This document shows, one piece after another, positions 26,041-37,596 of a stretch of DNA of 64,000 bases. The translations under genes were made by a program, and so were the position numbers. This DNA comes from Styela clava (taxonomy: Eukaryota; Chordata; Ascidiacea; Stolidobranchia; Styelidae). The DNA is taken from the NCBI RefSeq assembly GCF_964204865.1, contig NC_135263.1, positions 12,755,426-12,819,425 of the forward strand. The letters are read 5' to 3'. The stretch's first letter is position 1; every line of letters begins with the position of its first letter. Below the pieces are notes generated by a model. That model saw only the letters and a program-made list of their open reading frames with translations, made no database searches and was not told the DNA's origin.

Positions 26041-28274
26041 GGCATAATTATATAGTAAGATCAAAATAGAAAAAAAAGTAAGTTATTAAATAAATAGATC
26101 AAGATTATTAAAATTCAAATCATCATTTTGTCGTGCCTGACATGGAATATTAATTTTTTAGTTTCTCGTTCATATATCAATTCTCTGTTATTACTCTGTT
26201 ATTTAATTAATTGGCCACATCAATTAAGTTTTTAATTAGACAATTTATTTTCTATGTTTTTCGAGTACGATATCCACAATATAGTACTAACCTTAGTATG
26301 AAAGTAGAGCTAAGCTCATGGCCATGTATGATAGAGGTTTTGTTTTGTAAAATATTCGACTTATTTTTGTGAAATAGTTATTTTTAAAAATGCCAAAAAC
26401 GAAAAATTTCGGTTAGTGTTTATTCACGATTATTTACGTAGACTAAAGATAAAACTCATGTCGCAATAAGTTATTCACCACGAAAAAATCCCGAGAATAG
26501 CAATAAGAAATTTCCCGTCTCGAAGACAAGTCTGCGTGCTGTCATTTATTTGGCAGCTTCAAAAGTGTGTCTGTCTGAGTAATATGTACTTGAGGGCTAT
26601 GCGCGTCTTTTTATCCAAATACTGCCTACCTGGAGTATAATAATATAAGTATATTCGATGAGTACTAATTTTTCAATAACTCCAAAAGCATGAGTATTTT
26701 ATAAAGATACAACCATCTAATAACAGATTCTTTGTATAGTATTAAACTGAAGTAGACAAATATCGAATAGAACTCGTAATTTTTATAAAAAAAACTCGAT
26801 ATTTTTATAAAAAAAATCAATAGTTTATTTTCTTTTACTAATCAGCAAGATTTTTCTAAAAATAAAGTAGCTTTCTCATAAATATATCCATCATTTGACC
26901 TGTGATATTACTCACGACGTCCTGGAAGTAATGGTAACTAGTACGAGCAGACTCCATATGAATATCCGACATGTAAACTTTGACCCGCCAGTAATATTCG
27001 TGCAAACTAAATCTTTATAATCTATCACTGAATGTTCATTTGATAACATATCTACATATCATACTTGGCAACGTTTGGATAAGAAGATAAATGATGATTA
27101 ATAAATCCTACGAATTAATATATCAAAAAATTTATAAACAAGTGTCGTTTTTAATTTTTTGCTTATATTTTTCAAAAATAATAATCAGAGATGATAAAAA
27201 ATTTCTCCGTGATAAAATTATTCAATTTTACGCTAATTTTTAAAATTGAAAGCTCAAATAAATTTTCTCAATTAAATGATAAAATCTCGAAATTTCGCAT
27301 TTCCGTTTTTTAAGTTGTTATTCCACAAAAAGTAGTGAGGTTACAAATTGCACTTTTACTATAAAGTATAACTTTATTCTTTTCTCAACCGTTACGCTAA
27401 TTCTTGAGCTCAATGTACCGGTACGAAAATAACGGTATGTATTGCCATCTCATCGGTAATACGATAGCGTCAGATTTTGTACATGAATCTGTCTTACGTC
27501 TAGAATACTAATTTTTTAAACATTACTATTGTGATAATTTTTAAATTATCTGATTTTGAGTTCCTTATAAAACGTAACTAATTAATTGGAAAAGTTAAAA
27601 TGAGTTGGTTGCCATTTTCACTTACACTTTGGTAAACATCTTGAAAGAAGTAAAGATTAATTGAAGTCGTGCCAACCAGACTTGGAAAATACTCTAGCTT
27701 CCTCATAGTTTTGGAGTTGTCACAAAGTCTATCTAAGAATTGAAATCGATCAGAGACATGAGGCGTGATATGCTTCTAAATTTGCATAAATTTATTTAGA
27801 GACATAATATGTTGATACGTTTCATGTAAACTATTTGAGATTTGAAGACAAGAGTATAAAACAAACTTCCTTTCCTGTTTGTTCTGAATTCTTATCTGAA
27901 TGCAAAGAAAGGACATTTAAACTTTTTTCTACGACAAAGCTTTTTCCAAATCAAACTAACCTAAATGACTATACCGTTCAATACCACGAGTCTTTCAACA
28001 TAAAAGAATCGTGTCACCTTTAAACATTAGCCAGAAAAAGCATGGCTCGCTATCGTGATTGAGTAGAGAGGTGTACATTGTAAGATACTTGTAATAACTT
28101 GTTAGTGTTTGACCAAACGCTATGAGGCCAAATATATAATTCAAGTCATTACGGTTACGGAAAAACAATACGGCATTAGTTCTTCAAAGCGATAATTCGT
28201 AAATAAGCATAAAACATAAACATTCCATTGGTCTTATGAAAAAAAATGCCGTAAACCCTATTCTTCGAGGAGCG
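26041..28274. other. Intergenic, no gene seen
   Basis: AT-rich sequence between the 5' end of the Jagged-like gene and the 3' end of the unidentified minus-strand gene. The 62-codon frame at 27835-28023 has no recognisable domain or splice partner. I see nothing else. Confidence 0.4.
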
Positions 28275-31200
28275 TTAATCAAAGGATACAAACTCTTCTA
28301 TAGTATATCCTTCGTAATCAATTTCTTCTACCAGCTGAACGTTTCCGTCTGAGACTATTCTGTTTACATGCTCAGCGTAGTTTATGATAATGCGCCTATG
28401 ATTCTGTTAAAAATGACTCAAGTTTGTCTTGGCGCTATCGCTAGGATACATATTGCCCTTGGGCATTAGTGGATTTCTGCATAGCAAAGCTAAAAACTAA
28501 AATAATAATAATACGAGAGGTGAAGGGCGTACACGACACAGCCCGGATGATCTTACCTATTTCATGTCACTAATTGCCCGCTTATGACTGACTTTACGAG
28601 TGACATTTTTTAATGGCGTTGCTCTACTGGTCATAAGTTGGCCTACATGGAGTAAATTTACCAGCATTTATAGGTAATTCCAAAGTTAATTTGCCAGAAA
28701 TAACGCAATCTAACTACGGGCCGTGCTTGGAACACCTTTTGCAGAATCCTAATATATAATATGTTCCCATTTTTATACATTTATATCCTGTCTATTAGCT
28801 ACAATGCTGACCTATTATCATTACTTGCCGGTAATTCGACGATGTGCTGGATTACAGGATCGATTTGAATTATAATTTAGATGAATATGATTGAAAAGTC
28901 ATTTATTTATTCGACTATAGTTTTATAGCGGTTCAAAAAAGGGTTTTAGGATTAATTAAATCGTGTGGACTGGAGAAAACTTCCCCGTGCGTCTAAGATA
29001 GTTATTGGGATTGAATTTGTTCTCGCTACAAGAGGGTATTTTTTATGAAATTGAGCACATCAAAAATGTACTCACTCAAGAGATAATAAATTGAGTAGTT
29101 TTTTATTGTGTAGACGTAGAGCGTTGCTCATAGAAAAGAATAATGGTGTAAACATTCTATTAAATAGCTTTCACCAAATAGTGAAAACACTAAACATTAA
29201 AAAGTTACCTCGAGAATTATTCAATAACATAATTGAGCATCAAACAACTTATACATTTGTCTTTTATTGGTTTTCAGGCAGATTTCGTATTCGTAGGTAC
29301 CGTCATGGAAGTGAGTGTCGAAATATTGCATGCCCAATATTCCAGTCACTGCCATATCATTATCAATATGCAACAATCTATCGAAGACTAGTTATATTAA
29401 AGTTTAAATGAAGCATGGATTTCTTTAAAACTTATTTTGCGTATTACAGGTCATAAGATAAAGCTCGCCTCTTATGCTCGACAATATATATATATATATA
29501 AACAATGAGATATTTCCCATTTGTTAAATTGCAGCATTCCAACGAATGCAAAATTACAGAGTTTGTGGTTTCATTATTTACATATTGGCGGACATTTAAG
29601 TACAGTTTGGATACCGGTAACGTATAATTAGTTGGCGAATGACGTAACTAATTGATATGATTGGAAACGTTATACTTCTGGCGTTGAAAATGTGCACCAT
29701 ATGTACAATTGAAACTTTCTATTAAGTTTGTTGGCGTAACCGATAGAAAATGTTTAGTAAAATTACACAAAGTTAAATAGCATAACGTATTCACCTAACT
29801 GGCGACTGGATCAATACATGTTTTGAGGTTTATTCACTGTAAAAAATATCTGTAACTTGGCAATCGTGTGATCAGTAACTTTTTTCGGTCGAACAAAGTA
29901 ATGCATTTCACACTTGAGAAAATCTGTTTATTTGTCATTCAAAAAAAGTTTGCTTTAAACTACAAGAAGTTGTCAGATGTTTTAGTTGAACTTAAATCCA
30001 AGTCATATATTCCACCGTGAGATTGCCAATCTAGAGCAATCGCATGAAGACGATTATTGGGAATTGTCACAAATTTTGTTAACTTTATAATGAACTAATG
30101 ATGCTAAAAACATGACATGAACTCTCTGTGTCTGTTCACCGACGGTGCCAAAAGTGTCACATATAATATCAAGTAAATATGCCAATGGTTAATTACAGTC
30201 TGTTGTATGCACGTCAAATCGTTGGACTCCGAAAGCAAAAAAAAAATTGTAAATGGATATCCCTATATGTTTTGACTGATATTACAATAATAATAAGATG
30301 AAAATGTTCAATAGTGAAATCATGATTGTACTTGGCATGGAAGCATTATCAACGTCACAATTCTGCCTTTTGTGTATTGGTGAAAGTAGATGTGCCTATG
30401 CTCCACTTTGTTAAACACGATTTTTTATTTCATTTCTTTATACCTGTTGGTACAATTGGTGATATTGAATCTACAACCCATATTTTAGTTTATATAAAAC
30501 AGATCAAATTTTCGGCATGGACTGAAATAGGACAGACATATTGTTCCTTCCCCTTCTTTGTTATGTAAATACTATACTATTTTCTAGGTATATATGAATG
30601 TAGAAAAAATAGGTTTTTTGATGGAACATTATATAATGTAAATATTATAATGATGCTCAAAGTGTGGCCAATGTGGATGAAACACCATTATAGACGCATG
30701 GCTGCATCAGAACAGCATAACATGAGTAAATTAAAAAACCTTGACTTTGATTTTGTATTGGTATGAAGAAGTAATATAGTTGATAACATATATTTTCCTA
30801 TTTATTTCATTGTAGGCTATTTGTATTTCCTATTATGTCAAATGGGTTGCTGTGGTCGAATAGTGAACAGATTATAACTTTACTTATGTACGAGATATAT
30901 TCCCGCATATCATTCCTTCGGGTACTACCATTGTTTGTGTAACAGGTTAGGGTTAGGGCATAATTTCATTCCGATTTTCCATATATATTTATAGTTCTAT
31001 TACGAGTTCGGGGACTGTCTGTGTTAGACAAGTAAATATACCACCTACCCATAGGCTTCCGTCTCTTTACACAACTTGATGTAAAGTAGGCGAACAAAAT
31101 TAGTTACCTCCATATTGGTACACAAACTACTGGAGTGCCATCATTTTTGCCAAGTGACATTATCAGCTCTTCGTTGACGTCTTGCGTTAGTGTCTGCGGA

Positions 31201-31450
31201 GGTTCGTCCATGGAATACACAAGAATTGATCGCCATCGGTTTTTGTTTTCCAACTGTATATTCTGCCGATACTTAACTTTACATAAATCTGAGAATTTTG
31301 AAGAGTAGGTTATTTAAATCTTGACAATTAACGTTTGAAATGATCAGGGGTGATAGAATGGCGCGATAGATATCTGCTCGCGTAAAGTTGATATTTTTAG
31401 CTGTGATTGTATTTGATTGTGTACAGATATCTCTAATTGTAGCCCAATGC
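28275..31450 (-). CDS. Unidentified minus-strand gene, partial exon set
   Basis: Four coding-like pieces on the minus strand. The last exon, 28403-28275, starts after a TTTAACAG acceptor, is open only in phase 0, and runs 42 residues (including INYAEHVNRIVSDGNVQLVE and IEEFVSFD) to TAA. Exon 29377-29255 contains DNDMAVTGILGMQYFDTHF. Exon 31253-31108 contains RWRSILVYSMDEPPQTLTQ and VVCVPIWR. A piece ending at 31333 contains TRADIYRAILSPLIISN. The 31253-31108 and 29377 exons join perfectly in phase 2. The last two pieces do not match in phase (2 versus 0), so an exon between them is missing from my model or the gene is damaged. The 5' end is also unresolved; its outer bound here is approximate. 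Amino-acid quality and splice sites argue for real coding sequence, but I recognise no family. Confidence 0.5.
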
Positions 31451-31464
31451 AATCTCATTGACAT

Positions 31465-32678
31465 TCACATGAAGGCTTCAGACTGAAAAATAAAAACATG
31501 TTGCCTAAAAGGTCGAGTTAGCGAGGTCAACAAACTGCAAGAATATGTACCAAGACATTGAGATACACTACTATTTTCAGTCGATGAATGTATAAACACA
31601 ACATTATAAATCCTCGTAAACGTTCGGAACATCACGTAGGTCTTCAATTACAGTTTGCGTCATCGTCATGTACTTTCGTAAACATGATTAGCACAGTAAG
31701 TCTTCTTGTATGAAAGAATAAGTAGGCCTAACACATTCATTGAAGGTCTAGGTATCCACAACAGGTAAAATTTTATCAAAGAGACGTTGAAGTCTAGTTA
31801 AAATCTTTATATTTTGATTTGGATTGAGTTCTAAGATTTTTATTGCAAACTGTAAACTGCTTCAATGCGTTAAAAGTTTCACCAAATTGAACATGGTGGT
31901 TTTTTGTGCCTCCAGCTATTGGCGATAATATTACAGTATTACGATTTAAATGCAGGGAAGATGTAAAAAACTGTTATTATTGCTTTTTGTGCTTGATAGT
32001 TTTCGTAGGACATACAAATACTCCTTCTAGTACAGCTCAGATATCAGGTCAATGTAAGTTTTACGAATCATCTGAATGTCAAAGGGACCTATAATTGGAA
32101 GAAATGTAAACGATGTTTCTTGAAGAAAGTCAAAAGACGCAAATCAGGATTTTAGTTTGTTTATGTATTATAAAAACGAAAAATAAAAATGAAATGTTTG
32201 AAAAATTCAATATTAGTTGTTATTAATACTTTTTGATCTAAGATTCTAGAAGGCAAGTCGGACGCTCAATATATATAGCAGCATTTAAAATATTCAAATG
32301 TCTTCTCTTATCCAGTAAAAGAGAAAAGTTAATTTATTTGCCTATCGATGATAAAAATAAAGCAAAATATTTGTAGCATCTGCTAATGGAAATCAAATAT
32401 GTGATACATTTTGGTTACATTTTTAACTGTGTGAAAACCAATGTTGGTGGTTGGCTATGGGATATTGAATTTAATGGATGACAACTTTGGCAACACGGCA
32501 AAACACCACACATTATATTTTTTTCACAAGGCAATTAAAATTCAGCGAAAAAAAAATACGAACACAGAAATGAAATAGAGTTGTGAATTAAATGGAAGCA
32601 ACTGAAATATTTCCACGAGTGTTTCACGACCTCGTTACTGAGTATATTAACTGAATCGTTTACTTGTAGAAAGTGATT
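31465..32678. other. Intergenic, divergent 5' region
   Basis: This lies between the unidentified minus-strand gene and the fibrinogen-domain gene, so it may hold both promoters. A run reading MTMTQTVIEDLRDVPNVY on the minus strand near 31620-31680 looks coding-like and could be a first exon of the minus-strand gene, but no good donor follows it in frame. A TATATATAG run near 32268-32276 is far from the start at 32679. Confidence 0.35.
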
Positions 32679-35006
32679 ATGAGAGCAATTGTGTTATGTA
32701 TATTGTTTGGGTTTGTTCACGCGAATGATCATGGTACTGGGTTGACCCCTCCGTACACATGCACTACAACTGTTTGTAAGCCTGGTCAACCCTCAGTTGA
32801 CAATGGAGGAGAAGCCATGAATCAGGGAAGACCAGGAAAAAGAGGTCCATCGGGGATGAAAGGCGACAAGGGAGACCCGTGTCAATGCGATATAGCTGAT
32901 ACAAATGCAATGGCAGAGTTACGGGCGGAATGGGAAGCCATGAAAGAAAAGTTCATATTCTTGGAGGGAAGATTGAAAACACTGGAAGGTACATAGAGAA
33001 TAAAATTACCTTCAGTACTAACCTCGATTAGCTTGAGGGTCTTGGATATTGCTCACAGCATAGCCACAATAATTTATTTGGGAATAGGCTGCGCTAAACA
33101 ATAATTAATTTTGAAAAGCAATGATTGAAGCTCTCGCTATTTTAATTCCAGACCCTTTTTTATCTGAACTATACCCCGAAGGTTTATTATTTTCAGGAAT
33201 TTTGTTATCATTCATCTGCTACACCATGTCCTACCAGCACAAATAAAGTATATAACGAGTACGGACTGTTTTGTCCAAAATGTAATATCACACAGCCTAC
33301 ATTTTTGTCATAGATGCTGTAACCGATCTACCGGAAAATTGCTCGTCTTACATGGAGTTGTCACATCAATCATCTATCTACGAAGTTGTGCCAATTTATC
33401 CGCTCAAATTTATTGGTGAATTGACACCTTGGATGACAAACTGCAAGAAAGCAATGGCTGAAAAAACTGATGGATGGGTGGCAAGTTGATTTTTAAAATA
33501 GACTTTTGAAAACAGAAAAATATTGTCCTATATAACTCACGGATTACTTCAAAACATATGTATATATAAAAAAAAATGTATAATAAAAATTGAATCACTG
33601 GATTTGTTGAAAAGTCAAAAAATAAACATGAATGGTGCAATCAAAATTATCAAAAAGTTTTTGTGTAAAAATTTCAATTTTGACATTTAGTTTGAGGAAG
33701 AAGTAATATTGAATTTATACTTTCTGTTATTCAATAAATTAGTTTATATTTGTGTTTATGTTTAATTCTTACATTTATATGTATTTACATTGAGTGAAAT
33801 GAACTTTGAAAATTTAATTTCCCTTAGACTGTTCAAAGAAGAGTGGATGGGGGTACAGATTTTTATAGAAACTGGGAAAGCTATGTCAGAGAGTTCGGGG
33901 ATCGAAATGGAGAGTTTTGGATAGGTGAGATAAAAAATATTTAGTTTATTATTGTAATTTGGGCTTTTATGAAATTTTTTCTCAAAACATTATTTTTTTT
34001 TCATTTTTTAAGATATTGGGATACGTTTTGTATGTTGAATAAAAGTGATATCTAACTTTAAGATAGAAGGCCAGGACTGTACCATTTTTTTTTTCATGTT
34101 TTTTTTATTAATATATAAAACACAGTTGATCGGTACATCTACAACATTATTAACTGTTATTAAACATTATTATTATTAACATTATTAAACACAACAGGAC
34201 TGTACCTTTAAATATGCCCAATGAAAGTCCTATTCAACCTGTAAGTGGTGTTATTACATTTCAAATGAATGTCTCTGTCCATTTTTCAAGGTCTCCGTCG
34301 ACTTCATCGCATGACGTCCGACAGGAAGTGTAAACTGAGAATTGATTTTAGGGATTGGGACAAGTCAACGAAATACGCTGAATATACGTAAGTTTATATC
34401 TTAGTACAAATTATTGACTACGCAACACTCCACGATGTGTAATATTTGAACTGTTTTGCATCTTCAGTCAGGCAAAATAATTTTTTGCTTTTTTTGAGAA
34501 ATTCTTTCAAGCGTATGATGTATTATGTGGTTACAAATTCTTCAATATTGCTCTTTATAGCATAAATGCCTATCATAAATGTGTCCATAAATGTATAGAA
34601 GGTGCCAATCTGAATGGCGATTGGGATGACATATCAACTTCTACTAACGGAAATTGCGTTTGATTCAGATGATAATAAACAAACTATATCTGATTTCAGT
34701 ATATTTCAAGTCGACGATGAAGCTTCAGATTTCAGACTGACTGTGTCTGGCTATTCTGGTAATATACAGGATAGTATGGCTCATCACAACAATCGAAGAT
34801 TTTCCACATTTGACCGGGATAATGACGTTCATCCCACAATTGCATGCGCAGTGAGATATAAAGGTGCTTGGTGGCACGGTAATTGCCACGATTCGAATTT
34901 AAACGGTCAATATTTTAAAACCAAAACGAATAACGATGTAGGAGTTTGGTGGGATGGATTCTCATACTCATTACCTTACGTTGAAATGAAACTTCTCTGT
35001 ATTTGA
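32679..35006 (+). CDS. Secreted collagen-like/fibrinogen-domain lectin (ficolin-like)
   Basis: Five exons: 32679-32988, 33314-33480, 33828-33924, 34291-34387 and 34700-35006, giving about 325 residues. A signal peptide ([15 protein letters not shown]) is followed by two cysteines that could link chains, a very short collagen-like run ([18 protein letters not shown], six triplets), an Ala/Glu-rich coiled-coil stretch, and a C-terminal fibrinogen-related domain. FReD landmarks are [30 protein letters not shown], the calcium-site motif TFDRDND, and [14 protein letters not shown]. This is the ficolin layout with a reduced collagen part. Such proteins bind acetylated sugars on microbes and are often innate recognition molecules; ligand here is unknown. 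The intron after exon 2 uses either a GC donor (GTG|GCAAGT) or a weak GT three bases earlier. The true start is the ATG at 32679, not the GTG two codons before. Confidence 0.88.
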
Positions 35007-36295
35007 TTTTTTATAAAAGTCATTTTTTGCGGAGTAAATGTATTGATTACACGACATTTAAATATTGAGCTTATTCATATTTTATTTTACAAGATATATT
35101 CGCAGGAAACGAATGAGTACTTAATATACAGATAACTGCACACACGCATTCGCAAAATTCCACCGACGCCAATAAGCTCGACTATGTGGACTCTTGCAGA
35201 AATCGTCACAAAACTTTTTTATGTTCCATTAAATTTGTTAATTTGATTATGTAATTGTACCAAGTGTAAGTGTTTCATCATTCATTCAAGTTTCAGTTCA
35301 AATGATCCAGTTCAGATCTAAGGCCTGCCTAATCTTTAGTCGTAAGCAGGTGCGCACCTAGGATTTTCAAAAGGGAGGGGTTTCAAATTCAGAATTTCCG
35401 ATGCAAGGCTTCCGAAACAGTCGCCGCGATTACGTGCTACCGAATGCTTGTCTCGCGCTTGTACTGCTTATCGCACATTTAAGGGCTTGTCTTTCTTTTC
35501 GGATATAGAAAGAGCCGACTTTTTCGGCGTTTAAGAATTTTTTTGCCAGGTAAAATATTCAATTCATGAGATCGAGAATTTAAAATGTCTTTCTATAATA
35601 ATTTAATTGTGTCTAACAAAACTAGGGGTTGCGTCAACTCACGTCCGCCATGGTCGTTAGAAAAATCCCAAGATCTGCTAAAAAATCGCGGAAGGTACAA
35701 CAAAAATACCCATAAAGTATATTAGTTTAAAAATGCACATTCATCGCCTAGGTATCCCCGTGGATCGCAAAAACGTCACTGGTTTGAAGAGCCGACTTTT
35801 TCAAGGGATAAAGATCTTATTTTGCGCAAAATAATCAATCCATTCGGGCATATTCAAAATGTTTTGCTTTATTAATTTAGATGTGTTCATTTTAACATGA
35901 GGTTGCTCTGAAATATTACTGCAATCTGCGGACATAAAATGCATGCGAAAGTGCCCCGTAATACCGTGTTCTGCGATCCCGTGAACTCGACAAATCTGAG
36001 CTGTCCTTGCAGACCTGGCTTCACTCTATTTTAAACATATTACCGTTAGAAAAATCTATTCCGCAGAGTAAAATTTATTTTACTACGATAAAAAATTGAT
36101 TGAATTTACTTTTCAGCTATATATCAGGGATAATAGCTGAATTTCGGTAATTTTAGAGGTACGTTGCGCTAACAATGTACTGATTCAATTGTCTGGGTTG
36201 GCCAGACTCATTTACCGTACGTGTATGAAGTATTGCGCTGCATGAATCTGTTCCAAGGTAATTTTGGGGGTATATGCTATTAAATTCACTCAACA
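35007..36295. other. Intergenic, probably decayed repeat sequence
   Basis: Base composition shifts to a higher GC content and CpG-rich words compared with the flanks, and no coding exon is visible. Together with the hAT-like end just to the right this looks like old transposon-derived sequence. No transposase frame remains. Confidence 0.35.
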
Positions 36296-36366
36296 TCAGG
36301 CGCGATCGACAACTCGAGACGTGGCGATCGACCGGTCGATCGCGATCGACGTGTTGGCCACTCCTG
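36296..36366. mobile_element. hAT-like transposon terminus
   Basis: The stretch ends GTGTTGGCCACTCCTG; its reverse complement begins CAGGAGTGGCCAACAC, close to the CAGNGGTNGNCAA type ends of many hAT elements. Inside it are repeated GATCGCGATCGAC and CGATCGACCGGTCGATCG palindromes. I could not find the matching left end or an 8-bp target duplication, so it is an isolated or decayed end. Confidence 0.45.
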
Positions 36367-36969
36367 TTATATAGCTTGGGTTAATTTGTATAGTCTTTGT
36401 TGAGAAAGTGTACTTATACGACTTCTATTTATTCTATCATAGTGAATCTGGGAACCCTCTATTTAAAACCTAGGACCAGTACGTGCTCTGTGACATTTGT
36501 TTCTATTTTTGCTTCCACGTATTACCTTTGTGAGTTACACCCCAATCAGTCAGGCGTAAAAAGGGAACTATTTCACGACTTGCTATTTGATATGATACTT
36601 TGCGGCGACGTCTCGGTTTTTTATGTGAAGTTCTTGCCTAACAAGGCATTAGAGTTTAGATAAGATTGTACTCGAACCCAGACAGTCACTTTGGTTACTT
36701 AATTAGTTCGAGTAAGCATATTGAGCAGTAGGCTATACTACATGTTACTTTTGGAGGAGGAACGTGAGCTTTACAAGGCGACAGACACATCTATAGTCCA
36801 AATAAGTACAATCGTGTTGTGCGTATTGCGTCATAAAATAAACATATTTAGTCAGTGATTCACAGCCAATGTAATGAAAACTGATAGAAAGCAAATGAAA
36901 GTATAAGACTGTTTTGATGACAATGGACAGCACTAGTGATTTCGAATTTGCCTTCAAGCTAAGAATATA

Positions 36970-37231
36970 ACGAGAATATCGGTCGGAGACCGAAGACTTA
37001 TCGATCTTAGATCGGTAATTAGTTAATAACTCGCTAATTATACGACATAATTAACCCAAAATCGATAGGCGTCTGGTCCGAGGTAAGGTGCATGCACATG
37101 CAAAATTTGGAGCAGATTCAACCACGCGTTCGTGAGATATCGCGTTCATCTAACAGACACACACACACACACACACACAGACATACAAATACCTATCAAT
37201 ATACTTACCGATCTTAAGATCGATAAGTAAT
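36970..37231. mobile_element. Non-autonomous inverted-repeat element, copy 1
   Basis: About 262 bp. It begins CGAGAATATCGGTCGGAGACCG and reads ACTTATCGATCTTAGATCGG near the left edge. At the right edge is TTACCGATCTTAAGATCGATAAGT, whose reverse complement repeats the left motif, so the element has sub-terminal inverted repeats that are themselves quasi-palindromic. It carries a (CA)n run (about 37156-37180) near the right end. It matches copy 2 at 38904-39175 over its whole length. Confidence 0.8.
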
Positions 37232-37596
37232 GAGAACTGCAGATGGACGTGAATGATTCTGGAATGGTCATAGACACATAAAATAAACTTTCGCTTTTGT
37301 TTACGATTATTTTGAACATATAGGCAATGTTAAATCTGTACTTGGACAAGGTCGATAAGTGACAGATAACCCATCCGTGTAAAGCCCTAATTTTACTAGA
37401 ATATAAATTTTTGTCGAGTGGAAATGATATAACGGACAAGGCATGACATACAATTGCGCAAGTCAAGACTCTTAGAAAAAAGTTATGACGTAAGAGAGCT
37501 TTGACAATAGTGTAGTTGCCACGAATGTAAATGGGTGCGCAACCCAGTTGTCAATACCCCAGCAAAATACACTTAACTAATATGTTTAGATATTAG

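Noticed and set aside
30326-30568. 80-codon plus-strand frame in an intron of the unidentified minus-strand gene
   Set aside because: No family or splice support, and the opposite strand is partly open as well; undecidable by eye.
36650-36720. Possible tRNA T-arm-like word (ACTCGAACCC)
   Set aside because: No cloverleaf could be built around it.
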